From NCBI RefSeq assembly GCF_018812025.1, contig NC_063044.1, forward strand, positions 42,285,243 to 42,349,242: 64,000 nt of DNA. Direction: 5' to 3'. The notes below the pieces were generated by a model, which was given only the letters and a program-made list of their open reading frames with translations, ran no database searches and was not told the origin of the DNA. Shown here one piece after another: positions 33,893-45,324 of the stretch; the first letter of the stretch is position 1, and each line of letters opens with the position of its first letter. This DNA comes from Megalobrama amblycephala (lineage: Eukaryota > Chordata > Actinopteri > Cypriniformes > Xenocyprididae). The translations under genes were made by a program, and so were the position numbers.

Positions 33893-34757
33893 GTAGTGTA
33901 CAACTTTAAAAAGTTTGGGTATTTTAATACTTTTATTCAGCAAGGAAAAAAAAAACCCAGAAAACATAGTACTTTTATACAGTAAGAATGCATTGGCAGT
34001 AAAGACATTAAAATGTTACTAAAGATCTCTATTTCAAATAAATGTTGTACTTTTGAACTTTCTATTCTTCAAGGAAAAAAAATTTTCACCGTTTCCACTG
34101 TTTAAGCAGCACAACTGTTTTCTATGGAAGCTTGTTTCCGCCACTGAATAACAAATAAAAAAAGGTAATTACTACTTTTTTCTGATTTTAATTCTGACTT
34201 TGCATCTCACAATTCTGACTTTTTTTCTAAGAATTGTGTGATATAAACTCACAATTCCAAGTTATAAAGTCTTTGACTTTGCAACTTGTGAGTTTACATC
34301 TCACAATCCTGAGAAAAGAAGTCAGAATTGAGAGATACAAACTCCCAATTCTGAGAAAAGAAGTCAGAATTGAGAGATATAAACTCACAATTGCGAGAAA
34401 AATAAGTCATAATTGCGAGTTTATAATGCGCAAATTGTGAATTTATAACTTGCAATTCTGACTATTTCTCGTAATTGTGAGTTTACATCTCTCAGTTCTG
34501 AGAGAAGACGTCAGAATTGAGAGATAAAAAGTTGCAATTGCAAGAAAAAAAGTCAGAATTGCGAGTTTATATCTCGCAATTGTGAGAAAAGAAGTCAGAA
34601 TTGTGAGATAAAAAGTTGCAATTAGCTTTTTTATTTAGTGTCGGAAACAAGCTTCCATAGTTTTCAACGATGATAAAAAGAAATGTTTCTTGAGCACCAA
34701 ATCAGCATATCAGAATAATTTCTAAAGGATCATGTGACACTGAAGACTGCTGTGGGC
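33893..34757. repeat. Element 'A' copy split by a foldback element
   Basis: Element A runs to 34,121 (TTTAAGCAGCACAACTGTTTT) and resumes at 34,661 (TTTTCAACGATGATAAAAAG, GGATCATGTGACACTGAAGA). The foldback insertion between them is flanked by TTTT on both sides, so the junction is resolved to the base. Confidence 0.8.
34122..34660. mobile_element. Foldback element (CTATGGAAGCTTGTTTCCG ends) with short internal repeats
   Basis: Termini CTATGGAAGCTTGTTTCCG and the inverted CGGAAACAAGCTTCCATAG match perfectly over 19 bp, then with two mismatches to about 30 bp. The interior is a degenerate array of AATTCTGACTTTTTTCT and its complement AGAAAAGAAGTCAGAATTG in mixed orientations. The flanking TTTT fits a 4-bp target duplication. 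539 bp, noncoding. Confidence 0.85.
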
Positions 34758-35936
34758 CCTAATTATATAGGACTGGCTTAAGAACAACTAGTCGAATTGT
34801 TCAGGCAGCAACGAGCAGCTGATTTCGAAAAGATTTTATCTATTATAATCTCTTATGAGCAGCATGCAGTCTTAAGACCTGTCCTCAGATGAAACCTGTT
34901 CAGAGGATGTGTAAACACGGACGCTTTTAACACTTTGCAACTGAAACTCAGTAGTACTGCCCTTATTTGCTCTATTGGTTGCCATGGTCACAGGAAGAGG
35001 AGGAAGGGAACAGGATGATGACTGTTTTTAAGTGAGAGATAGGGACACAGGTAGTGGCTAGTCTTGGCTGCTCTATTGTGTTTGCTAGCAGCAAAGTCCT
35101 TTTGGAAGATATTTTGTTTCTTTGAAAGCAATTCATGTGGAAAAGCCGGCATGGCCTTGGAAGCATTATAGAATCCGACTTTTACACCTGCCCTTTAGAA
35201 ACCATGTCATCATGTATCCACCCCCCCCCCCAAACAGGACCGAGTCTCTTGCCAGTGAAGACAACAATTTAGCCTTTACAAGTTTTACCTCTAGACAAGA
35301 CTTTAACCCTTTTATGTGGTGCCATGAAGATATTTACTGGTAGTTATTTACTGTATACAACATAAAGTGCTGCTTGTACAGAGCTGTTGATGCAAAAACA
35401 TGCTGGTTCACTATAGGTGTGTGACTACAAGGTGAAAAGGGTAAATTAGTTTCTCCACCCTCTAGCGACAGCCATAGTGGAGCAATCCGCGGCTGCCTGT
35501 CTCCAGGCCAAAACAGCCGATCTGTGACTGTGTTACATAAGCAGACATAGGAACACTCACTCAACAGTCATTATATCTGCTCAGATGTGCACAGCATTGT
35601 CTGGGAAGAGTCCAGCTCTACTACCAAATGCACGCTGACATGCACACAAAATCCAGAAGCCTTGTGTCAGAAAGTTTGATCTGCAAAATATGTTCTTAAG
35701 ACATTACATATATAATGACTTGGGCTGTCACAAACGTTTTTCCCCTGACAATTGTCATGCAAATAATTGTGAATAATCATTTCATTGAATTGTTGTTGTT
35801 TTTGATGTTGTTATTATGAATATATTCACTTGTATATATTCTATATTCACTTAAAGTTACTTTAGATTGGAGTGTGTGTGAATGGGAAGTGCACAATGAT
35901 TGCGATTATCCTAAATAAACTTAGTAGGGACAGAAA

Positions 35937-36050
35937 ATTGTGGCTAGCACACAGATGCTCATCACATATAAAGAGCTGTTGGCACAGGGGAAACCAGGTT
36001 CAAATTTGGCTTGTTTGCTCTCTTTCTTCCTCTCTTTACCAATTGTTTAA
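35937..36050 (+). repeat. tRNA-derived SINE fragment
   Basis: TGGCTAGCACACAGATGC followed by AAACCAGGTTCAAATTTGGC looks like a decayed tRNA head: the second part fits a pol III B box (GGTTCRANNCC) at 36,007. A pyrimidine-rich stretch and CAATTGTTTAAATAAAAAAG follow. Not a functional tRNA, as no cloverleaf can be drawn. Confidence 0.35.
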
Positions 36051-36725
36051 ATAAAAAAGACCAGGAAGCCAATTAAATAAAATAAAGTAATAATGTAGCC
36101 TGTGTGTAATCATATGAAAGTGTTGTTCACATTGTGTTCAGGGAGAGCGTTATGTCATTATGTTTTAATGAGTGGACTTCAGAGCAGCTCTCTGCATGTG
36201 CCCGCGCTGTGACCTCTGCCTGAACTCAAACCTCACACTGTGCATCCACTGCTCTCGACATGCCACATCTCATCCCATAAATCTGCAGGCCTCACAGTCT
36301 CAGAGCTGAATTATGCCATCCTTTGGTCACAGCACGTGCATTGTCACCGCCCAACAAGCCAAGGTGCTGAGCTGGGTTATTATGGAAATATCTGATGTCA
36401 TACAGTGCTGTCCTTCCTTTCTTTTTGTACAACATGAACCTCAATGGCACGTGGTGACTGAGATGAAACCTTGTGTTTAGGGTGTTTGCTCTCCAGTGCA
36501 ACATATTGTGCTGAGTTTTATTTAGTCTGTAATATGCAGGGAAGTGGAAATAATGATGTTGCTCCAAATCTAATGCTTGTGCCTTTTCTGTGCTGTTTAT
36601 GAATGGTTTCAATTTTCTTCAACAACAGCAAGATTTTTTTTCAAGCCATTGATTAGAAAACATCTACACTTTAAAAAATGCTGGGGTTGTAGGAAGTATG
36701 ACTACATTACTACAGGTGCACTATT

Positions 36726-37207
36726 AGCGCTTTTCCACTGCATGTTACGGTTCGGTACTGCTCACTTTTTGGTGCTTTTCCACGGCATGGGACGGCTCGG
36801 TTAAATAGTACCACCTCGGTTGAGGTTCAAGGCGTACCATACCAATACTAAAATGTGATGTGTAAACACTGCAGATCACTGACTGGTCAGAGAGAATCGT
36901 CACTACCAGCGTAATTGAATTTGAAACACGAGTAACAGCCACCACAGTATCATTTGTTTGCGCGACTTTTTTTAAACGACTGCGCCGCATGCAGCCTGAA
37001 GAAAAGAAATGGCTGTATCGTGGTCAGTAGACGAGGTGCTGACTTGTTGGTAGATGAGGAGCACATCCACGGCAGTAAAGGCAGCGCAACTATAACAATC
37101 AGTCTATAATCCCATCCACTTTGAAGTGTTACTAAACTGCAGTGGAAAAGCAAACCGAAAGTAAAGAGCGCCGAGCCGAGTCATACCACTCAGATGAAAA
37201 GTGCCAT
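36726..37207. mobile_element. Miniature element with CTTTTCCACTGCATG ends
   Basis: GCGCTTTTCCACTGCATG (36,727) and, near the other end, AACTGCAGTGGAAAAGC (37,136) are inverted, and GCGCCGAGCCGAGTC mirrors GGACGGCTCGG. The motif CTTTTCCAC occurs twice at the left (36,729 and 36,775), so that end is duplicated. Noncoding. Confidence 0.55.
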
Positions 37208-37466
37208 ATGTAAACCTAATGAAACACATTTGATCATGTTCAATGGTGTCCAATCCTGCTTTTTGAGTTCCAAATTCCAGCAGAGTTTAGCTTTATCCTG
37301 AATTATGCTGTGTTCATGCAATTACCGTAGTCTCGAGATTATGTGATGTTTCATTAGGAGTTGTTCATGATCTCGGACTGAGAATTTAGCATTTTTATGG
37401 CAACATCTAAATTAATCTGTAGCGGTCAGGTGGTACAAGTAGGAGTTCTCAGAAATTTCCCATCTT

Positions 37467-37560
37467 AAGGCCAATTCACACCGCACAGACAAACGTTTGT
37501 TGGTTTTTGTCGGATCAGTGTGTTACCCCTGTTGGCGTTGGTCGGGGTATGTTTTCAGCC
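37467..37560. repeat. Fragment of a TTCACACCG-type miniature element
   Basis: AAGGCCAATTCACACCGCAC followed by GACAAACGTTTGTTGG resembles the terminus of a family of transposons with TTCACACC in the terminal repeat. No partner end is found before the gpr146 exon. Confidence 0.35.
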
Positions 37561-37751
37561 GAATCAAGCTAATCAAGGTTTTCAGGATACCTAAAAAACT
37601 CCCAGTATTGGAGCTCATCTCTGCAGGAAAGTGGCTGTCAAAGAGCAGGATTGGACACCCCTTGGATCTTGTCAAGTAATAAATAAATGCATTTTATAAA
37701 TTTCGAAAACAAACCAATGCATTAACATACTGCTCATGTTCTTTCTTACAG

Positions 37752-37793
37752 CTGATTCGGAAAGACGGAGCAGACACATTTGCAAGTCTAGCA
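37752..37793 (+). other. gpr146: 5'UTR part of the gpr146 coding exon
   Basis: The exon begins after the acceptor TTCTTTCTTACAG (ends 37,751). The 42-nt leader is in frame and free of stops, but no upstream in-frame ATG is found in the putative first exon, so the annotated start is the likely one. The start context is GCAATGT, with a purine at -3 but no G at +4. Confidence 0.55.
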
Positions 37794-38795
37794 ATGTGGA
37801 GCTGCATGGTTTACAATGAGACGGACGACAACGCGGACCTCCGGCTCTGCCAGGACTTCGGACTCATTCTGTCCGTCTTCTCTCTTGTATACCTCATTGT
37901 CTGCTTTCCGGTGGGGCTATGCTACAATGCCCTGCTGGTGGTGGTCAACCTTTCCAACAAAGTCACCATGACCATGCCTGATGTCTACTTTGTGAACATA
38001 GCAATCGCTGGTCTGGTGCTCAACTTGGTGGCTCCAGTAGAGTTGCTGGGCCCCAGGTTTACACGCTGGCCCATGTGGGAATACAACAATGAGATTTACA
38101 TCACCCTCCTCATTCTCTTCAACATCTCCTCTCTGGTCATCATGTACTCCACTACCTTGCTCAGTCTGGACTATTATATTGAGCGGGCTCTCCCGCGCAC
38201 CTACATGTCCAGTGTCTACAACACCAAGCATGTTTGCGGCTTCATCTGGGGCGGTGCCGTACTCACTAGCTTCTCTTCGCTGCTCTTCTATGTGTGCAAT
38301 CACGTCTCCACTAAGATCATCGAGTGCTCCAAGATGCAGAACAAAGAGGCGGCTGACGCCATCATGATGTTCATTGGGTACGTGGTGCCAGCAGTGGCTG
38401 TGCTTTACGCGTTCGTCCTGATCCTCCGCATTAGGAAAGAGTCCACCCCTTTGGACCAGGACTCTGGGAGGCTCGATCCTTCCATCCACAGGTTGCTGCT
38501 GGCCTCTGTGTGCATGCAGTTTCTTCTATGGACTCCATACTACATGAACTTACTGGTGCACACAGTGGCTGGAGCTCCTGGGAGCCATTCCAACAGGCAG
38601 CAACTCATCACATACTTGTTCCTGAGATGTTTATCTGAGCTGCTCGCCTTCTGCAGTAGCTTTGTCATTCCCCTCATGTACAGGCAAATGAACAAGAACT
38701 TTTCGCATAAACTCCAGCGTCTCCTAAAGAGGCTGCACTGCGGGGACCAATCGTGTCCTCACGAACGCTCAACAGTACAGCAGGTGGTCACATGA
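37794..38795 (+). CDS. gpr146: GPR146, orphan class A G-protein-coupled receptor
   Basis: A complete 333-residue receptor in one exon, like its vertebrate orthologues in length. I recognise the family from [10 protein letters not shown] (60-69), [20 protein letters not shown] (125-144) and [10 protein letters not shown] (146-155). N8-E-T is a glycosylation sequon in a short N-terminus. Seven hydrophobic segments lie at about 22-52, 61-85, 98-125, 145-168, 188-212, 232-257 and 268-296. C316 and C321 in the tail could be palmitoylated. Several class A hallmarks are altered: D-Y-Y (126-128) replaces DRY, G73 sits where Asp2.50 is usual, I292-P-L-M-Y296 replaces NPxxY, and Tyr102 replaces the TM3 disulphide Cys. 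To my knowledge mammalian GPR146 shares such changes. Known biology: in mammals GPR146 promotes hepatic lipoprotein secretion through ERK signalling. The ligand is unsettled (C-peptide was proposed and disputed). It acts at the plasma membrane. The next gene downstream on this strand is gper1. Confidence 0.97.
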   Translation: MWSCMVYNETDDNADLRLCQDFGLILSVFSLVYLIVCFPVGLCYNALLVVVNLSNKVTMTMPDVYFVNIAIAGLVLNLVAPVELLGPRFTRWPMWEYNNEIYITLLILFNISSLVIMYSTTLLSLDYYIERALPRTYMSSVYNTKHVCGFIWGGAVLTSFSSLLFYVCNHVSTKIIECSKMQNKEAADAIMMFIGYVVPAVAVLYAFVLILRIRKESTPLDQDSGRLDPSIHRLLLASVCMQFLLWTPYYMNLLVHTVAGAPGSHSNRQQLITYLFLRCLSELLAFCSSFVIPLMYRQMNKNFSHKLQRLLKRLHCGDQSCPHERSTVQQVVT

Positions 38796-39643
38796 GGGCT
38801 TGTGACCAATCAGACCTACTTCTCCCTCACTAGCACTTACTCCGAATCCACAGAAGTAGAGGCAGCACATGGAACCTGGATATACATTGTGTGCTGAAAG
38901 GAAGTATTTTGCTCACCACAAGGAGTGTCTCTGTGAAATTGTGGAACCTCCATAACACTTAACTTTATTTGTCCATCTATGTGGTCAATGGGCGACCAAA
39001 AAGAAACCACTAAGTGCTGTTTTTGTGTAAGCTATGTCTATTCTTTGGGTTCTTGGGCCTGGGGAAATCTCAACCCATCTTATGGTCCTTTCGGTGAAGG
39101 GGGAAAATGTTGAACGTGTTTAATCTGTTACAGGATATGTGGCATAGCCTTCTAATGTGATGCTTTTAGGCCAACCTATTCCCTTTTAGCTCAAGGCCAC
39201 ATTTTGCCGCAGACTCTCTGTGTTGTGATCCACAACGCCATAAGCTCTTCAGTCTAGATTGAGTTTTCTGGTCACACTTTCCATAAAACCTCTCTGGTAG
39301 ACGCTAGTAAACGCAATATAATTACCTCAATTTCACACACCAACGGGCATTACATTGGAGCGATCTAACCAACTTTTACAGCACCCAGAAATAACTCAAC
39401 GAGACTGATATCAGGGAGCGGGAAAGATGTGTTTGTGTGTGTGTGTGGTTGTGTGCCGGTGATTGTAAGTGTGTGTTCTTGAGTGCTTGCTGCTAAGGTG
39501 ATGTGCATCATAACTGCACAGCTGCTCAGCCATATTAAATCCAGTCAACTGTGTATAGCTTATTGAGACGAAGCTATAGAAATCATCTACTAGACAATGG
39601 ATCACACTTTTAAGGTCAACTTGTTATGAATTTAATCTTCTTT

Positions 39644-39649
39644 AATAAA
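39644..39649 (+). promoter_or_regulatory. Candidate proximal poly(A) signal of gpr146
   Basis: Canonical AATAAA, 849 nt after the stop codon. Confidence 0.35.
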
Positions 39650-40491
39650 TACCTTTTCAATCTTTAGTCTGTTACTACTGTAATTATTATCAAGGAGGAA
39701 GTGGTTAACAATTCATATGTTTGAGATGTAATTACAAGCTGCACAAGTTCTACCAATACAATCAAACATATTTCATTTCATTTAACAGTTTTACGCTCAA
39801 GAAGAAATCCGCTCAGATTTGTTCTGGAACATACAGTTAATGATTTCCAGAAGTATTGATCTGACTTCAATGCTTCTAAACGATGAATCACATTAGGGTA
39901 GCTTTTCCTTTCTGATGTGTATATCCAAAAGAAATAGCTTTTATTGAGATTAGTTGCATGAATAATTTCATTGTATGCATATATCATGAAATATGCATCA
40001 ATGCTCTCAAACTAGGAGAAAATCGTAGACTTTTCCAGAAAATAATACTGGCAGGTTGAGAAATAGTACAGTTTAAGCTAGTAAATGGTATGTTATTATC
40101 GAAAATGTCTTTACTCTTGTTTTTTTCTTGAGTCAGTGGATGCAAAATTAGTATATTTTGGAGAGAAAGCACTGTATGTGAATGCAAGAGTGGAGACGTG
40201 TCCTTTAAATCCAAGGGAAAGAATGTATTTAAAGTCATGAAGGGGATTCAAATCAGTTAACCCTCAATCATAAACGATTAAACAGCATCAAATCACAATG
40301 TTATGGCTGTTGTTATAGTGTGCTAATGCCAGTATGTATCATATTAAGAATGTGTATATATTGTACTTCAGAGATTTACTGGGAAAAAAACAGACATGCC
40401 ATTTTAGAGTTCAGTATTATTTTCTCAGAGATTTATTTAGATACTAAAGTGTCAGTCATCCTCTGTCCCGTACTGAGTCAAAGACTTGTTC

Positions 40492-40497
40492 AATAAA
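40492..40497 (+). promoter_or_regulatory. Candidate distal poly(A) signal of gpr146
   Basis: Canonical AATAAA, 1.7 kb after the stop codon, ending the transposon-free block. Confidence 0.35.
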
Positions 40498-40515
40498 CTA
40501 ACATGAAAATAATCC

Positions 40516-42126
40516 TGTTCGGCTCTTCATTGACTCTCAACATCACAGCTTTCCAAATGACAAATGATGAAGCTTGTTTTGGTTTGCATCAACAAAACAG
40601 GTATGGATGACTACACTCACGCATACCAAAGAAAAGAAAATAAATATGGTTTATGCAACACATGCCAAAACATATTTTCTTGCTTGGTGCGAGCCTCAGA
40701 ATAGTGCCAGGCCCCAGGAGCACAAACCACACTCGAATGTTCTCTGGCAGAATCATTTTGTTTAGTTGCCCATCTGCAGAGCAGCAACAACCACAGACGT
40801 TAGTATGGTGAAATACACATTCAGCTTGTTCTTGTTCTTAATTTCTTAAAAACACATTTTGTGAGATATTAAACACTTAACATCTTCACTAAGAGGTTTT
40901 ACTGAAGTTCAAATCTCTTGTTAAAGTGGAAACTATGTGGAAACAATAATTTTAACAAACAGGTTTCCCAAAAAATCTCCAATTGCCATTGCTTGAAAAA
41001 CAGATTTAGCCCCGGTCCTGGTCAGGAAGCTTAAACAAACAGTGCAATGTTTTGAAAGTGCCAGTGTTATACATTTTGGGAAATATTACTTATAGTTGAC
41101 TGAGACAGAAGAAGCATTTTAACGTCAAGCCACAAAAAGGACATGCTTTTATTGCAATTATGTAAGAAAGTCAAACATCTTTTCGTTTGCAGTTTAAACA
41201 GGAATACACACTTCCAAACCACCTAAATGTTTGTGGAGTAAATTGCAGAGAGACTCAGTCCAGTGTCGACTATAATAAATGAACGATTTACTTAGCTGAC
41301 CTAAGACACCGTAGTGTTGACGCTCACAGAATATGAATTCACCTGTGTTTTGTTATATACTCTGTTGACTTGCAGTGGGGGCACCTCCAGACAACAGAGT
41401 CAGCGGTATGTGTGTTTTTGTGTGTGTACGTCTGGAATCGAGCAAGCTCGGTCAGAGTGGGAGTAGACCGAGGGGCCCCGTTCAGGCCACAGCACTGTGT
41501 GCAGTCTCTCTGAAGTGCCTGTGGCGTCCCCAAACGAAGCCACAAAACCCCTGTGAAAGAGGAACATTCTAGACATTCTGAGAATTGTTTTGGCTTCTGA
41601 CCACCCCCAGCACAACATATCCGCCTGTCACAATACAAAAACAACATTGTCCGATATGGAACAATGGATCCAGGGTGAGTGTCGGGATGTTCAAGGAACC
41701 AATGAAGAAACAAGAGAAATTCCATGTTGTTTGGTGTACTACTCCCAAAATTCACGTATAAGTTCTTACAGGCACTTTTTTTCTTTTTGTTAGAAGGTCA
41801 CATTACTTGTAAGTTTTGGAAACTTTTTATCATGACTCATTAATATTTTTAATGAAGAAATGTTAATGTTTTATCATTGTCCCAGACTTTCAATCTTAAA
41901 ATATGAAATCAATAATAAAAAATATAAATAATTTAAACCAGTGGAAAAAAATATATGTGAACTGCATCATTTCCAATCAGACTGTAATTTTGTAAAATTA
42001 ATATTTAATTAACTGGGTATTTAGGATACATAAAATGGTATTAGCTTTAGCAAGATGAACTAATTGACCATTTTATTTTAAAACTGTTTAAAACGTAATT
42101 TCCACTACCTTAATTCAACAAAAGTA
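40516..42126. other. Intergenic, one GC-richer patch
   Basis: At about 41,375-41,640 the sequence is GC-richer, with overlapping frames on both strands (138 codons on -, 65 on +) and no domain. Could be a conserved noncoding element. Otherwise nothing is recognised. Confidence 0.3.
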
Positions 42127-42130
42127 TTAA

Positions 42131-43098
42131 AGGTGCCCTAGAATTAAATATTGAATTTATCTTGGCATAGTTGAATAACAAGAGTTCAGTACATGGAAAA
42201 GACATACACTGAGTTTCAAACTCCATTGTTTCCTCCTTCTTATATAAATCTCATTTGTTTAAAAGACCTCTGAAGAACAGGCGAATCTCAACATAACACC
42301 AGCTGTTACGTAACAGTCAGGATCATTAATATGTATGACCCCAATATTTGCATATGCCAGCTCATGTTCAAGGCATTACACAAGGGCAGCCAGTATTAAC
42401 GTCTGGATGTGCACAGCTGAATCATCAGACTAGATAAGCAAGCAAGAACAACAGCGAAAAATGGCAGATGGAGCAATAATAACTGACATGATTCATGATA
42501 TCATGATATTTTTAGTGATATTTGTAAATTGTCTTTCTAAATGTTTCGTTAGCATGTTGCTAATGTACTGTTAAATGTGGTTAAAGTTACCATCGTTTCT
42601 TACTGTATTCACGGAGACAAGACAGCCGTCACTATTTTCATTTTTAAACACTTACTGTCTGTATAATTCATAAACACAACTTCATTCTTTATAAATCTCT
42701 CCGACAGTGTAGCATTAGCCGTTAGCCACGGAGCACAGCCTCAAATTCATTCAGAATCAAATGTAAACATCCAAATAAATACTATACTCACATGATCTGA
42801 TGTATGCATGCAGCATGCATGATGAACACTTTGTAAAGATCCATTTTGAGGGTTATATTAGCTGTGTAAACTGTGTTTATGCTGTTCAAGGCAAGCGCGA
42901 GCTCCGGGGGCGGGGCAGCACGAGAATTAAAGGGGCCGCAACCTATATATCGGTGCATAGTTAATGATGCCCCAAAATAGGCAGTTAAAAAAATGAATTA
43001 AAAAAAATCTATGGGGTATTTTGAGCTGAAACTTCACAGACACATTCAGGGGACACCTTAGACTTATATTACATCTTTTAAAAAGTTCTAGGGCACCT
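42131..43098. mobile_element. TTAA-flanked element, copy 2 (AGGTGCCCT ends)
   Basis: Left AGGTGCCCTAGAA and right TTCTAGGGCACCT are inverted repeats (13/13), flanked by TTAA at 42,127-42,130 and 43,099-43,102. Its interior is colinear with copy 1 (18,053-18,996), e.g. CTCCATTGTTTCCTCCTTCT and GTAGCATTAGCCGTTAGCCA. Its better-preserved termini suggest it is the younger copy. No transposase. Confidence 0.9.
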
Positions 43099-43102
43099 TT
43101 AA

Positions 43103-43784
43103 TCATTTGAAATGACAAAAAGTATTGTTGAATTATCCTCCGATGGATGTATGGCCACTGCTGTACATTGCAAATTAATAACTATGTCTGAAAAGTTTAT
43201 TGGTAGCACTTAATGTCATAAATTTCATAAATCAAATGTCCAAGTTACACTTAATGTTGTCACATTTTCTTGGTAAAATAAACATTCCTTTACATTACAT
43301 AAACATTCAAACAAAAAACAACTAAAATTCTATTTTGTATTTTTACATTAACAATGTAATTAATGGTCTATTTATTAAAAACCAAGTAAAAATCTAATCA
43401 AGTTAGTGTTTTAAGCATTTTTACATGTATCCAAAATAATAACTAAAGGCAGTAATAATGTAAACAATATAGTTTATTTGTGAACTTTTGTTCAGCTGTT
43501 CTTTTTAATAGTCAACTTATTTTCATATTTCTTATTGTCATCAATCTTGTTAAACATCTGTCACAGACACAAAAATGAAGCTTTAATACCCCCCACCCAA
43601 TCAGCTCATTTCAAAGCGATTATATTCAAGTGCTACATACTTTTTAATTAGTCTTCTCATTAACACCATCATTTCGTTCATTCAGACGATTCAGACTAAT
43701 TCGCGAACGTGCACAAAAACAAAATACACTTTTTTGAGAAGGTTCTGCCTCCCTTGCATCCTTGGAGAAAAATGCCCCTGCCAT
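43103..43784. other. Intergenic, nothing recognised
   Basis: AT-rich, no gene recognised. Confidence 0.35.
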
Positions 43785-43945
43785 GTACATACTATGTACT
43801 TATTATAGTAATTGCAGTAATTGGGTAATAACTATACTAAACCTGAACCTAACCTTAACCCATGTAGTTATCTTATATCACCCAGTACTTTCTTAGGTAA
43901 GTACACTGTAAGTACACGCAATTGCACGTACTGTAAAATAAAGTG
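43785..43945. mobile_element. Miniature element related to 22,560-22,757
   Basis: Shares CTGTAAAATAAAGTG at the right end and an internal CTAACCTTAACCC stretch (the complement of GGGTTAAGGTTAG) with the element at 22,560. The left end is unclear. Confidence 0.4.
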
Positions 43946-44740
43946 CATCCAGTATATTTTCTATATTTTCTAAGTTTATTCATTAAAAAATTCACAGGTC
44001 GAAAAGTCTCATATAAAGAAAAACCTATAAACGTGCAACAGATCTAGCAAAAATCTATTGCATATTGTGTATTTGTAGTCGTTTTATTTTCAATAGATCC
44101 ATCAGTCAAACTGCTCTTGACTGGCCACATTTGTAATTACTTTGGAGGGTATGAAATTTGAGCTTAACCAAATGGAGGCACCATTGCATTAAGGACAGCC
44201 CTTTAATCTACTTTGAAGGGAACCCTTCATAATTATTTCACTGCCTCTGCATGCCTTTGGTTCACATTGGCATGTTCAAACTCTTTATTTTGCCAAAGCA
44301 TGCAGAAATTGTTTTGCATATTGTACATGCAACCTAAACAAAACTCTGATATGTTGAGTCTGCCAAATCCAGAACTGTCAAAGCACAAATCTGCTCAGCT
44401 GTTATTCTTTTTTACATCTGTGTAGAATAAAATACATATGGACTGAATAAAATAATGGATGCCATAGATGCCTTTCTCAATTAATATTACATGAACGGCA
44501 AATCAGAACTAAGCTGTTTTCCTCACAAGCATGAGTCATAATCTATTCTCTGCCTCTTTTTGCATCAATGACTCCCTGCTATCTACTTCACTTTATTACA
44601 CATCTTTCTGGAATACTTTTCTATTGGTCATTCATGGCTTAGTCAGATATTTCATAACATTTAAACTTGTCCATACCAATGCTACTTGCAGTGTTGCTTT
44701 CTTTCATATTTTACCACACACTTTTACCACATCTTCTCCA
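43946..44740. other. Intergenic, nothing recognised
   Basis: Two 70-codon frames (44,213-44,425 and 44,531-44,743) show no domain. Treated as chance. Confidence 0.35.
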
Positions 44741-45324
44741 TAAAATTTTGGCAACAGATTACAAGCAATATGATTAATTATATTCAACAAATAGAATTGA
44801 GTTATAATTAATCAAATTAATTCCTTAAATGTCAACCATTTAAAATGAGTAAAATTTAAACAAACATATCTGAATAACATGATGAATTAAGAAATCTTTA
44901 TTTTTTATTGCCAACATTGAAGACACCTGATGATAACAAGAAGGAAATCGAAACACAAGAATTAACAGAGATTGATTTTATTGAAAATGTTTATGAACTT
45001 TTTGAAGAGTCAAAGTGGTAGTTGTGTAGTCTGTCAATGGAGTGACATAAACCTCTCAGATTTAATTAAAAATATAATTATTGGTCACCATTATGGTGAT
45101 CAGTGTTTCGTTTAGTTGGGCAGTTTGACTCTTTGCTTTTTGTGTCAGTTTGTGGTTTTTGTAATGGTGTTTGCTAATTTGACACATTTTAAATGGTTGA
45201 CTTTTAAGGAATTCATTTGGTTGATTCTAACTCAAATCGTATATGTTGAATTTAATTAATAATATTGCTTGTAATCTGTTGCCACAATTTTATTGAGTAG
45301 ATAAAGCGTATTACTTTTTACAGT
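44741..45324. mobile_element. Palindromic miniature element, copy 2 of 27,081-27,707
   Basis: Shares GGCAACAGATTACAAGCAAT, ATTGAGTTATAATTAATC and TATTACTTTTTACAGT with copy 1, but the central part is in the opposite orientation: GGTCACCATTATGGTGATCA follows TTAAAAATATAATTATT here. The left-most ACTGTAAAAAG end is lost. Confidence 0.75.

Larger units (their letters stand above)
29655..37751 (+). other. gpr146: Putative gpr146 intron 1
   Basis: Bounded by the donor GTGAGTAGG at 29,655 and the acceptor TTCTTTCTTACAG at 37,751. The 8.1 kb contains several transposons listed separately. The stretches 29,655-31,685, 32,995-33,890, 34,760-35,935 and 36,055-36,720 show no recognisable gene. The pairing of these two sites is inferred. 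Confidence 0.4.
38796..40515 (+). other. gpr146: gpr146 3'UTR (extent inferred)
   Basis: No gene starts here. The DNA is free of recognisable transposons, as expected for a retained 3'UTR. AATAAA occurs at 39,644-39,649 and again at 40,492-40,497; the second is followed within 30 nt by a GT-containing stretch, so either or both may be used. A (GT)n-type run lies at 39,428-39,447. Confidence 0.45.

Noticed and set aside
35941..36013. tRNA gene
   Set aside because: Only a B-box-like segment and a weak head are present and no cloverleaf forms; treated as SINE remains.
37917..38489. 190-codon minus-strand frame over gpr146
   Set aside because: Shadow of the receptor coding region; no domain.
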